Source: JADLCB01 sp964398315
GTDB taxonomy: Bacteria; Planctomycetota; Phycisphaerae; Tepidisphaerales; Tepidisphaeraceae
Length of the DNA stretch: 11,625 nt
Assembly: GCA_964398315.1 (NCBI GenBank)
Contig: CAYNMV010000100.1
Coordinates: 1 to 11,625 of the forward strand
Direction of reading: 5' to 3'
Shown here: positions 1 through 6,852 of the stretch, in pieces
How positions within the stretch are numbered: position 1 is the first letter of the stretch
Layout of the letters: every line of letters starts with the position of its first letter
Position numbers and translations under genes: made by a program
The notes under the pieces: generated by a model
Databases searched by the model: none
Told to the model about the DNA's origin: nothing
The model's input: only the letters and a program-made list of their open reading frames with translations

Positions 1-453
<453 letters not shown>

Positions 454-459
454 ACACTC

Positions 460-465
460 ATTCTA
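460..465 (-). promoter_or_regulatory. Candidate -10 element (TAGAAT) of the LTxxQ gene
   Basis: TAGAAT on the minus strand is separated from the ATG at 453 by exactly six bases. A -10 hexamer at that distance would place transcription start at or next to the start codon, giving a leaderless message. No convincing -35 is seen 16-18 bases further upstream. The same element with the same spacing precedes the aminotransferase gene at 5720-5725. Confidence 0.4.
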
Positions 466-496
466 CCCGCTGAAGCTGCACGTCGTTGAGAGGTAA

Positions 497-542
497 CCGA
501 TTGCCGAAGTGACTCAGCCGCCAATCGGTCATGGGCAATCGG
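497..542. repeat. Inverted repeat with three CAATCGG-type arms between rmuC and the LTxxQ gene
   Basis: CCGATTGCC at 497-505 is perfectly complementary to GGCAATCGG at 534-542. An overlapping arm, ACCGATTG at 496-503, is also perfectly complementary to CAATCGGT at 522-529, so two mutually exclusive hairpins are possible. The repeat lies in the 115-base gap after rmuC and before the LTxxQ gene. It could be part of an rmuC terminator, although no U tract follows, or an operator upstream of the secreted protein. The rest of the gap shows nothing clear. Confidence 0.45.
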
Positions 543-568
543 CGCTCCGCCCAGCGATCACTTTTGGT

Positions 569-1900
569 TTAATTCGTAACAATTTCGCCTCGGGTTTCGG
601 CGATCTCACCGGGCGGCATTTCGTCGGGCAGGAGGAGCGCGCGCTGCGCTTCGGCCGTGGGCAGTTCCTGCACATCTTTCAACTTGCGCTGGATGGCTCG
701 CGTGCGGACCGCCGCCTTGTCCACGGTGTTGTGCGCTTCCTGGAGCTTTTTCTGGACCTTGGCGAGCATGTCGGCGTAGCGCTGAAACTCGGTTTTGACC
801 GCGCCCAGCACCGTCCAGACTTCGCTTGACCGCTTCTGGATCGCCAGCGTGCGGAAGCCCATCTGCAGGCTGTTCAGGATCGACCAGAGGGTCGTCGGGC
901 CGGCAATGACCACCCGGCAGTCGCGCTGGATGGATTCGGGCAGGCCCGGCCGCCGCAACACCTCCGCGAACAGCCCCTCGGTGGGCAGAAAGAGTATGGC
1001 AAAATCGGTCGTCACCGGCGGGTTGATGTACTTGTTGCAGATATCGGCGGCACACTGGCGGATGCGCAACTCAAGCTGCCGGCCGGCGGCATCAGCGGCG
1101 ATCTGATCGCCCTGCTCCTGGGCCTCGATCAGTCGCTGGTAGTCCTCCACCGGAAACTTGGCATCGATCGGCAGCAGGAGGGGCGTCTCGGCTTCACCAC
1201 GGTTGGGCAGGCGAATGGCAAACTCCACCCGCTCGGCGGTTGCCTTGGTAGCGACGTTGGTATCGTACTGATCGGGTGCCAGGCACTGTTCAAGCAAGGC
1301 GCCAAGCTGCACCTCGCCCCAGGTACCGCGGGTCTTCACGTTCGTCAGCACGCGCTTGAGATCACCGACGCCGGCCGCCAGCGCCTGCATCTCGCCCAGG
1401 CCCTTGTAGACCTGCTCCAGCCGCTGGCTGACGAGCTTGAATGATTCGCCCAGGCGCTTCTCCAGGGTGCCTTGCAGCTTCTCATCCACCGTGAGCCGCA
1501 TCCGTTCCAGGCTGCGGGCATTCTCTTCGCGCAGATGGGTGAGTCGCTGCTCAAGGGTGAGACGGATCGCCTCCAGGCGCTTTTCGCCACTGTCGGCGGT
1601 GCGGGCCAAATGGGTGGCAAAGCTGTCGAGTTGTGCTTTCTGCTGAAGCCCGAATTCGCCGAAACGGCGGCCCAGGCTTTGGGTCAGGCTGTCGAGGGTC
1701 GCCGAGACCTCCTGGCGGTTGCGGGCGATCTCCTCGCGCACGGCCCGCTCGGTGCGCTCGTGGGCCCGCTCGGCCGCGGCGAACATCGGGTGGAGCGGCG
1801 ACCAGTCAACTCCCACCCGCCGCCGCAGTTGCAGTACCTGCAGGCAGATCACCCCGATGAGCAGGAGGATGCAGATCCCCAGAAGCACTGTGGTACCCAT
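569..1900 (-). CDS. rmuC: DNA recombination protein RmuC
   Basis: RmuC is a membrane-anchored, coiled-coil protein with a predicted PD-(D/E)XK nuclease-like core that limits recombination between inverted repeats. From the ATG at 1900 the product has 443 residues, close to the family's usual length. It shows one N-terminal transmembrane helix (about 4-24), a long charged coiled coil (about 40-180), then the family core: VKTRGTWGEVQLG at 188-200, LPIDAKFPVEDY at 243-254 and AILFLPTE at 301-308. An in-frame ATG at 1939 would add 13 residues. I chose 1900 because the membrane helix then begins directly after MGTT, though the AAAGGAG before it sits only one base from the ATG, so the start is uncertain. 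It lies about 80 bases after the YqaE-like gene on the same strand and may be co-transcribed with it. The family assignment is secure. Confidence 0.95.
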   Translation of the reverse strand: MGTTVLLGICILLLIGVICLQVLQLRRRVGVDWSPLHPMFAAAERAHERTERAVREEIARNRQEVSATLDSLTQSLGRRFGEFGLQQKAQLDSFATHLARTADSGEKRLEAIRLTLEQRLTHLREENARSLERMRLTVDEKLQGTLEKRLGESFKLVSQRLEQVYKGLGEMQALAAGVGDLKRVLTNVKTRGTWGEVQLGALLEQCLAPDQYDTNVATKATAERVEFAIRLPNRGEAETPLLLPIDAKFPVEDYQRLIEAQEQGDQIAADAAGRQLELRIRQCAADICNKYINPPVTTDFAILFLPTEGLFAEVLRRPGLPESIQRDCRVVIAGPTTLWSILNSLQMGFRTLAIQKRSSEVWTVLGAVKTEFQRYADMLAKVQKKLQEAHNTVDKAAVRTRAIQRKLKDVQELPTAEAQRALLLPDEMPPGEIAETRGEIVTN

Positions 1901-1978
1901 GCTCCTTTTATCGGAGCGATCCGCTGCCAGGCACCACATCTGCCATCGTATTTTTGCCGATCCTCAACCTGTGGGGGG

Positions 1979-2156
1979 CTACTTGGCGACGATCACCCAC
2001 AGGGCATGGATGACGCCGGCGACCCAGAAGCCAATGATGGTTAACAAGCAGGTTGATCCAGAAATGCCGGGTCAGACCCACCTCCAGGAAGACGCCCAGC
2101 GGCGGGAGGAGGAACGCGAAGATCACCTTGAACAGGTCCGTGACGGTGACGGGCAT
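1979..2156 (-). pseudogene. YqaE/Pmp3 (UPF0057) family membrane peptide, frameshifted
   Basis: Reading from the ATG at 2156, the product begins MPVTVTDLFKVIFAFLLPPL and continues GVFLEVGLTRHFWINLL, the conserved first helix and turn of the YqaE/Pmp3 family. After the Leu codon at 2046-2048 the frame is lost. Skipping one base (C at 2045 on the plus strand) restores LTIIGFWVAGVIHALWVIVAK, the second helix, ending in TAG at 1979-1981. The repaired peptide has 58 residues, near the family's usual 50-60, with both halves well conserved. Members are small two-helix membrane proteins linked to cation or membrane-potential homeostasis in yeast and often stress-induced in bacteria. The change is not in a homopolymer. 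It could be a recent real indel, a base-calling error or, less likely, +1 recoding at CTT-G-TTA. No Shine-Dalgarno is seen; TAGCGT lies seven bases before the ATG. Confidence 0.8.
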
Positions 2157-2163
2157 GCAACCC

Positions 2164-2169
2164 ACGCTA
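2164..2169 (-). promoter_or_regulatory. Possible -10 element (TAGCGT) before the YqaE-like gene
   Basis: TAGCGT fits the loose TANNNT -10 pattern and ends seven bases before the ATG at 2156, as expected for a leaderless transcript. It is a weak match taken alone. The absence of a ribosome binding site and the stronger examples at 460-465 and 5720-5725 make it worth listing. Confidence 0.2.
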
Positions 2170-2214
2170 GCCCAGCGGCCGGCCCGCGCGAACCGGCAAT
2201 TATGCCGATCATGG

Positions 2215-2301
2215 GGCCCTGGAGGCGGTGAAAGCGTACAGGGCCATGCACATCGATCCATGGGCCCTGGCCCGGCGCCGTGGCGGGTCTTGGTGGCCCT
2301 G
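2215..2301. repeat. Cluster of four GGCCCTG elements with a strong hairpin, dnaB 3' region
   Basis: The seven-base element GGCCCTG occurs at 2215-2221, 2263-2269 and 2295-2301, and inverted (CAGGGCC) at 2239-2245. The inverted copy and the next one extend into a hairpin: CAGGGCCATG at 2239-2248 pairs with CATGGGCCCTG at 2259-2269, giving ten base pairs with one bulged base and a ten-base loop. It lies in the 162-base gap after dnaB. It may end or protect the dnaB message, but no U tract follows on the minus strand, so a standard intrinsic terminator is not shown. Confidence 0.6.
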
Positions 2302-2318
2302 TCTGCACGCCGGGGCGC

Positions 2319-3674
2319 TTAGAACGGATCGATATGGGCTGCCAGGTTGCGGAAGCGCGTGCACTTGTTGTCGAAGGTGAGCTTGACGGTGCCGGTGGGG
2401 CCATTGCGCTGCTTGGCGATGATGACCTCGGCGATGTTGTCTGGCACGAAATCCGGCTCGCTCATGCGATAGTAGTCCTCGCGGTGCAGCAGCATGATCA
2501 CGTCGGCATCCTGCTCGATGGAGCCGGACTCGCGCAGGTCGCTCATGCGCGGGCGGTGGCCATCGCGGCCTTCGCTGGCACGGTTAAGCTGCGAGAGGGC
2601 GATCACCGGGATTTCCAGCTCGCGGGCGACCGCCTTGATGCCGCGGCTGATCTCGGAGATCTGCTGCTGGCGGTTCTCGGGGCCCGGGTTATCCATGAGC
2701 TGCATGTAGTCGATCATGATGCACTTGATATCGTGCTGCAGCTTGAGCCGCCGGGCCTTGGCGCGCAGCTCCAGCGGTGTGAGACCTGGTGAGTCATCCA
2801 CCCAGATCGGGGCCTTGGCCAGTTCGCCGACGACATTGGCCAGCTTCTGGTACTCGTGTGCCTGGAGCATGCCCTTGCGCAGCTTGTGCGAGTCAATGTT
2901 CCCGCGCGAGCACAGCAGACGCTGGGCGAGTTGCTGCTTGCTCATTTCCAGCGAGAAGACCGCGCAGGGCAGGCGCTGATCGGCGGCGATCGCCTCGACG
3001 ATGTTCATGGCGAAGGCCGTCTTGCCCATGCTCGGCCGGGCGGCGATGATGATCATCTCGCCTTTCTGCAGGCCGTTGAGCATGTCATCCAGCTCGGTGA
3101 AGAGCGTTTCGAGGCCGCGCTGGCCGCGATTTTCGATCATCTCGAAAACCTCGTGCAGCACGTTCTCCAGCGGCACCATCGAGCCGCCGACTTTTTTCTG
3201 GGCGATGTCGAAGATGCGCTTCTCGGCCTTGTCCAGCACCAGGTCGGCCTGCTCGTGCGGGGCATAGGCATCGCGCAGGATGTCGTTGCTGGCGCCGATG
3301 AGCTGGCGCAGCAGCGCTTTCTCGCGGACGATCTGGGCGTAATGGGCGCCGTGGGCGGCGGAGGGCACCGAGTTGAGGATCTGCCCGATATAGGCCACGC
3401 CGCCGATCTCATCGAGCAACTGGCGCTTTTTCAGTTCCTCGGTGACGATGACTGCATCAATCGGGCGGTTCTGCTCGTAGAGCTTGACGATGATGTCAAA
3501 CAGGATCTGGTGATCGGCCTGGTACAGCTCATCGCGGCCGAGAATCTGCACCACCTGCCCGACAACGTCCTTGTCCAGCATCATCGAGGCGAGCATGCAC
3601 ATCTCGGCCTCGACGGCCGCAGGCGGCAGGCGGGTGAACTGCTGGGCGATGCTCGAATCGATCAACTGGTCCAT
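2319..3674 (-). CDS. dnaB: Replicative DNA helicase DnaB
   Basis: DnaB is the ring-shaped hexameric 5'-3' helicase that unwinds DNA at the replication fork and recruits primase. The 451-residue product has normal family length with no intein or insertion. Residues about 15-115 form the N-terminal collar domain (LPPAAVEAEMCMLASMML and following). The RecA-like ATPase domain follows about 180-451, with Walker A ARPSMGKTA at 212-220, the SLEMS segment at 241-245, Walker B IMIDYMQL at 319-326, SQLNR at 361-365, RMSDLRESGSIEQDAD at 376-391 and the conserved KQRNGPTG at 421-428, which carries the Lys and Arg that reach the neighbouring subunit's ATP. The ATG at 3674 fits the family N-terminus. It appears to be transcribed alone from a promoter in the 245-base gap after the PilZ gene. 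Confidence 0.98.
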   Translation of the reverse strand: MDQLIDSSIAQQFTRLPPAAVEAEMCMLASMMLDKDVVGQVVQILGRDELYQADHQILFDIIVKLYEQNRPIDAVIVTEELKKRQLLDEIGGVAYIGQILNSVPSAAHGAHYAQIVREKALLRQLIGASNDILRDAYAPHEQADLVLDKAEKRIFDIAQKKVGGSMVPLENVLHEVFEMIENRGQRGLETLFTELDDMLNGLQKGEMIIIAARPSMGKTAFAMNIVEAIAADQRLPCAVFSLEMSKQQLAQRLLCSRGNIDSHKLRKGMLQAHEYQKLANVVGELAKAPIWVDDSPGLTPLELRAKARRLKLQHDIKCIMIDYMQLMDNPGPENRQQQISEISRGIKAVARELEIPVIALSQLNRASEGRDGHRPRMSDLRESGSIEQDADVIMLLHREDYYRMSEPDFVPDNIAEVIIAKQRNGPTGTVKLTFDNKCTRFRNLAAHIDPF

Positions 3675-3734
3675 ACGACTCTATCCCAAGGGCGGCGCCA
3701 GTCGCGCCATCGCAAGGAAGCACAACTGAACAGC

Positions 3735-3763
3735 AGGCTAACATATCTCCCATCGACCGACAA
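3735..3763 (-). promoter_or_regulatory. Candidate dnaB promoter
   Basis: On the minus strand TTGTCG (plus-strand 3758-3763) is followed after 17 bases by TAGCCT (3735-3740). The -35 matches the sigma-70 consensus at four of six positions and the -10 at three of six. Transcription would start near 3728, leaving a leader of about 54 bases before dnaB. The rest of the 3675-3919 gap holds no convincing gene; its open frames look like GC-driven chance. Confidence 0.35.
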
Positions 3764-3919
3764 CGCCGCGCGGCATGAGCCAGTCTATCGCATGGCCGGT
3801 ACGGGGCAGCGGGCGCGGGGCTGCGCTACAGGATATGCACAGCTTCTCCAGCCGGAACTGGCGCAAGCAGCGCAGCGCGCAGACGGCGCCGCCGGTGTAG
3901 CTGTGGTGCGGAGCAGTAT

Positions 3920-4276
3920 TTACAGGGCTTTGCGGAACTGGACCGCCATTTCATGCCGGCCGTTGCTCAGGGGCCGTGAGCGGACCACCTCGCACAGATG
4001 CCGCTGCCGGCGCGGGCCGGTGGCCATCTCGATCCGGCACGCCTGGCCCACAGTGAGCTGGTCTTTCAACAGGAATGAGACGCCGCTGAACGACAGGTCG
4101 CGTGTGGTGATCTCGTAGGTGGCGCCAGCCTGGGGGCCGTTGAGGACGGTGAGCGTGGCGCGCGACTGCAGGGGTTTGCGCAGGTCACGCCGCCGTTCGC
4201 GCCCGCGCGGCGAAGCAAGGGGTGACAGTGCCACAGCGCGCCTGGCGGGCGACGCGGGGGATTCGTCTTGAGCCAT
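3920..4276 (-). CDS. PilZ-domain protein (probable c-di-GMP binder)
   Basis: The 118-residue product has a short disordered N-terminus (about 1-27, rich in Pro, Ser and Arg) and then a single PilZ beta-barrel. The two c-di-GMP binding signatures are visible: the arginine cluster RERRRDLRKP at 26-35 (the RxxxR site) and DLSFSG at 60-65 (the DxSxxG site). The closing strand RHEMAVQF at 108-115 resembles the usual end of the domain. Stand-alone PilZ proteins act as cytoplasmic c-di-GMP effectors that alter motility, secretion or polysaccharide synthesis through a partner. No partner gene is adjacent, so the target is unknown. The ATG at 4276 is the only start giving the full domain. No clear Shine-Dalgarno is seen. 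The next gene upstream on this strand ends at 4526, behind a terminator, so this gene probably has its own promoter. Confidence 0.88.
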   Translation of the reverse strand: MAQDESPASPARRAVALSPLASPRGRERRRDLRKPLQSRATLTVLNGPQAGATYEITTRDLSFSGVSFLLKDQLTVGQACRIEMATGPRRQRHLCEVVRSRPLSNGRHEMAVQFRKAL

Positions 4277-4398
4277 GATGAAATTGGACGATAGCGAAAG
4301 CAGAAAGGGCGGCAGAACACTCCATTGGCCGCAAAATCAAACCGTTACTGTAGCGGCCGCTTCAGCAGATGCAAATGCTGAATCCCCCGCCCGGGGAG

Positions 4399-4437
4399 AA
4401 AAAAAACCGCACATGGCCGCCTATGGCCCACAGCGCA
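4399..4437 (-). terminator. Candidate intrinsic terminator of the aminotransferase gene
   Basis: On the minus strand an imperfect hairpin (outer CGC/GCG at 4434-4436 and 4408-4410, inner GGCC/GGCC, six-base loop) is followed at once by eight Ts, which are the As at 4399-4406 on the plus strand. It lies about 90 bases after the aminotransferase stop and before the PilZ gene, the right place to separate the two. The stem is only moderate; the U tract is the stronger part of the evidence. Confidence 0.5.
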
Positions 4438-4442
4438 GGCAT

Positions 4443-4487
4443 GCCCGCGCGTGGCTCATGGCTTTGCGAGCCATTGCGGGGCTTTTT
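4443..4487 (+). terminator. Strong hairpin with T tract in plus orientation
   Basis: CCCGC (4444-4448) and TGGCTC (4452-4457) pair with GAGCCA (4468-4473) and GCGGG (4476-4480), followed by GC and five Ts at 4483-4487. It has the form of a rho-independent terminator for plus-strand transcription, although no plus-strand gene precedes it. In the minus direction the same hairpin would form in the aminotransferase 3' untranslated region. With 4399-4437 it makes the 4277-4525 gap a transcription barrier; nothing else is evident in that gap. Confidence 0.55.
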
Positions 4488-4525
4488 CGGGCTGAAGGGC
4501 ACTTCACTCATGCGCCCGGGCCTGG

Positions 4526-5713
4526 TCATACCGTCACCCGGCTCATGGCGATCTCGGCCAGGGCATCGGTGGCGAACTTGACATCCTGCTTGCTCAGGAA
4601 CGGCGAGAAACTGAACCGGGTGGTGCCACCGTAGGCGGTGGTGCCGATGGCCTGATGCGCCAGGGGAGCGCAGTGGATGCCGGAGCGGGTGAGGATGCCG
4701 TAATTGGTTTCGAGGATCATCGCCAGTTCGTGCGGATCGTATCCCTCGATGCGCACAGAGAAGACGCCGAGGCGGTTGCGCACCCCCTGCGGGCCGTAAT
4801 AGGTCAGTCCGTCGACGTCCGAGACCCCATCAATGAACACACGTACCAGATCCAGGTCATGCGCGCGGAGTTTGTCGATGCCTTCATTGAGGATCCACTG
4901 CACACCTTCGCCCAGGCCAACGATGCCGATGGCATTGTGCGAGCCCGGTTCGTAGCGGTCGGGCATGAAGTCGGGCTGGCGGTCTTCCTCACTGACTGAC
5001 CCGGTGCCGCCTTCGCGCGTGGTGCGGACGAGTTTTTCCATTCCCGGCCGCAAATACAGGATGCCCGTGCCCAGGGGGCCGAGCAGCGCCTTGTGCCCCG
5101 GGGCGGCCAGCAAGTCAACATAATCGGCCTGCACGTCGATCGGCAGGTGTCCAGCGCTCTGGGCGGCATCGACCAGGAAGGGGATGCCATGCTCACGGGC
5201 GATGCGGCCGATCTCGCGGATCGGCTGGATCGTGCCGGTGACGTTCGAGGCGTGGGTGATGGCGATCAGCTTCGTGTCCGGCCGGATCGCCCGGCGGATT
5301 TCATCGGGATCGACCAGGCCCGTCTTCGCATCCACCGGCACGCGCGACAACTCGACCCACCCATCGGCGGCCAGGGCGTTAAGCGGCCGCAGGATCGAGT
5401 TGTGGTCGATCCACGAGCAGATGGCATGGCCACGGTTGTGGGGGCCAATCAGCCCCTTGATGGCCAGGTTCAACCCATCGGAGCAATTCAGCGTAAAAAT
5501 GAAGTGATCGGGGTTTTCGCCGTTGAAAAGCCGGTTCAGTCGCCGCCGGCATTCGCCGATCAGTGTGGCGGATTCGATCGCCTCGTGGTAGGCCCCCCGG
5601 CCGGCCGAGGCCCCCAACTCGGTCGCGTAGCGCATCATTGCTTCATGCACCGCCCGCGGCTTGGGGAAGCTGGTGGCGGCGTTGTCCATGTACAACCGTC
5701 GCGGAGCACTCAT
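4526..5713 (-). CDS. Cysteine desulfurase family protein (class V aminotransferase)
   Basis: This is a PLP-dependent fold-type I enzyme, expected to remove sulfur from cysteine (or selenium from selenocysteine) and pass it to an acceptor. The 395 residues match the family's length. YMDNAATSFPKP at 8-19 and GASAGRGAYHEA at 34-45 are typical of the subgroup often annotated simply as cysteine desulfurase family protein, distinct from classical IscS and SufS. VDAAQSAGH at 181-189 supplies Asp182 and Gln185 to hold PLP, Lys208 in APGHKALLGP is the Schiff-base lysine, and Cys348 in SGIHCAPLAH is the likely persulfide-forming cysteine. All catalytic residues are therefore present. No scaffold (iscU/sufU), SufE or rhodanese gene is adjacent, so the acceptor is unknown. 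The ATG at 5713 starts directly before the conserved N-terminus. It lacks a Shine-Dalgarno but has TAGAAT six bases upstream. Confidence 0.92.
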   Translation of the reverse strand: MSAPRRLYMDNAATSFPKPRAVHEAMMRYATELGASAGRGAYHEAIESATLIGECRRRLNRLFNGENPDHFIFTLNCSDGLNLAIKGLIGPHNRGHAICSWIDHNSILRPLNALAADGWVELSRVPVDAKTGLVDPDEIRRAIRPDTKLIAITHASNVTGTIQPIREIGRIAREHGIPFLVDAAQSAGHLPIDVQADYVDLLAAPGHKALLGPLGTGILYLRPGMEKLVRTTREGGTGSVSEEDRQPDFMPDRYEPGSHNAIGIVGLGEGVQWILNEGIDKLRAHDLDLVRVFIDGVSDVDGLTYYGPQGVRNRLGVFSVRIEGYDPHELAMILETNYGILTRSGIHCAPLAHQAIGTTAYGGTTRFSFSPFLSKQDVKFATDALAEIAMSRVTV

Positions 5714-5719
5714 AGTGCA

Positions 5720-5748
5720 ATTCTATAGCGCTCCCGCCCCCGAATCGA
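5720..5748 (-). promoter_or_regulatory. Candidate promoter of the aminotransferase gene, leaderless arrangement
   Basis: TAGAAT (plus-strand 5720-5725), within TATAGAAT, ends six bases before the ATG. A weak -35, TCGATT (5743-5748), lies 17 bases upstream and matches TTGACA at three of six positions. Transcription would begin at about the A of the ATG. No ribosome binding site is visible between the -10 and the ATG, consistent with a leaderless message. Confidence 0.45.
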
Positions 5749-5859
5749 CCGCCGGATATTCACCCGCTCATGCAAAACACTGTTCGCCGCAGGATCTGCC
5801 CTGGCGAACCGGGTGTATCCGATGAGCACCCCGTCGGCGAAGGCCCAGCAGGGTGGCCC

Positions 5860-6267
5860 CTACGCGCCCCGGTCCGGCGGAATCGTTCCACATTCCGGGC
5901 AGCGATCGGGCGTGGCGCGGAGGTCGTAGCCGCAGGTGAGGCAAAGCCCTTCCCGCTTCTGCCTTCGCTCGCGTTGATAGCGGATGCAGGAGACGGTGCC
6001 CATCACCAGGCAGATGACCCCGTTGAGGATGAAGGGTGCTGCCGCCCAAAGAAGACCGCGGGGGGCAGGCGTCCCGTATGCACGATGCAGGGAGATGATC
6101 CGCCAGCCCATCCAAAGACCGCCCGAGACAGAGAATATGCCGATTGCAATAGCCAGCGGTCCTGCGATGCGCGCTGCCCACACATTGACGGTTCGTGCCG
6201 ACGGCATCCAGCGCGGCAGGGGGATGGGCACGTTCGCAAGCCGGCGCAGTTGATCCCGAAAGGTCAT
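5860..6267 (-). CDS. Two-helix membrane protein with C-terminal zinc ribbon (ribbon protein B)
   Basis: The 135-residue product has a basic N-terminus, two hydrophobic segments (about 30-53 and 73-95) and a short cytoplasmic-type tail ending in CLTCGYDLRATPDRCPECG. The four cysteines (109, 112, 123, 126) form a CxxC-x10-CxxC zinc-ribbon knuckle. This tail is a signature I associate with Phycisphaerae-type planctomycetes, where it ends many otherwise unrelated small membrane proteins; its function is not known to me. I chose the ATG at 6267 because AGGGGG lies seven bases upstream. ATG 6273 is two codons earlier, and a longer in-frame start would overlap the preceding gene. It follows ribbon protein A by 43 bases and is probably the last gene of the unit that begins at 9077. 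Confidence 0.75.
   Translation of the reverse strand: MTFRDQLRRLANVPIPLPRWMPSARTVNVWAARIAGPLAIAIGIFSVSGGLWMGWRIISLHRAYGTPAPRGLLWAAAPFILNGVICLVMGTVSCIRYQRERRQKREGLCLTCGYDLRATPDRCPECGTIPPDRGA
5884..5904. repeat. 21-bp direct repeat shared by the two ribbon genes (other copy 6356-6376)
   Basis: The bases at 5884-5904 and 6356-6376 are identical over 21 positions and encode RCPECGT, the end of the zinc ribbon in the two adjacent genes. The flanking ribbon codons differ at several positions. Full identity over seven codons suggests tandem duplication or local gene conversion rather than protein-level conservation alone. Confidence 0.85.
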
Positions 6268-6310
6268 CACCATGCCCCCTGTGTGATGGGGATGAGGCGG
6301 TCTCGTCGGC

Positions 6311-6838
6311 TCATTGCGGTTCCGCATCTTCCCGCGGCGTCCGTCCCGGCACCGGCGTTCCACATTCCGGGCAGCGCTCCGGTGTAGCGCGTAAATCATA
6401 GCGACAGGTGGGGCAGAGGCCCCTTACATGGCGTCGGTGAACAGCATCCTTCCGCAGACAAAGCAGCGTGAACCCAATCAGCGCGATGCCTACGATCACG
6501 GCCATATCCAGATAAGGGATGACCAACATCCGAATCCGAAGGGCACGTGTTGTGACCGCTACAGCATCCCGCCAAGTGAGTCGCAGCAGATTGGGCTCCG
6601 GCCAATCCATCAAGGTAGGCCACATCAGCATCTGTTGTGGCAAGCCTGAGTACTCCGTGACAAAGATGATGCCCAGTTTCCCATACGCAGAGCGAATCTT
6701 CACACCAGGTGTGAGATCACCATAGTCGAGGATGTAAAGCCCCATCGGATCACGCTGCCCATGGAGGATCAGCAGGCAGCCGAGCAGGCTCGCTCCCGTG
6801 AGCCACACTGCCATGCGCCAGCGCGTGAATCGAAGCAT
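6311..6838 (-). CDS. Two-helix membrane protein with C-terminal zinc ribbon (ribbon protein A)
   Basis: The 175-residue product has a basic N-terminus, a first hydrophobic helix (about 9-27), a middle part of about 80 residues predicted outside the cytoplasm, a second helix (about 106-128) and a basic linker leading to CPTCRYDLRATPERCPECG with cysteines at 142, 145, 156 and 159. The ribbon is nearly the same as in the next gene, while the rest of the two proteins shows little similarity by eye. The ATG at 6838 has AGGGG seven bases upstream. A GTG at 6856 would overlap the pyrD stop and add six residues. The gene starts 14 bases after pyrD ends, so translational coupling is likely. Function is unknown; the adjacency to pyrD need not be functional. 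Confidence 0.78.
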   Translation of the reverse strand: MLRFTRWRMAVWLTGASLLGCLLILHGQRDPMGLYILDYGDLTPGVKIRSAYGKLGIIFVTEYSGLPQQMLMWPTLMDWPEPNLLRLTWRDAVAVTTRALRIRMLVIPYLDMAVIVGIALIGFTLLCLRKDAVHRRHVRGLCPTCRYDLRATPERCPECGTPVPGRTPREDAEPQ

Positions 6839-6852
6839 CCCACATCCCCTGT

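Noticed and set aside
3529..3753. 74-codon minus-strand frame reaching into the dnaB upstream gap
   Set aside because: It overlaps the dnaB start in another frame, has no ribosome binding site and shows no family features.
2856..4118. 420-codon plus-strand open frame opposite dnaB
   Set aside because: It is the complement of a confident dnaB gene with all helicase motifs. High GC makes long antisense frames common, and its translation has no recognisable domain.
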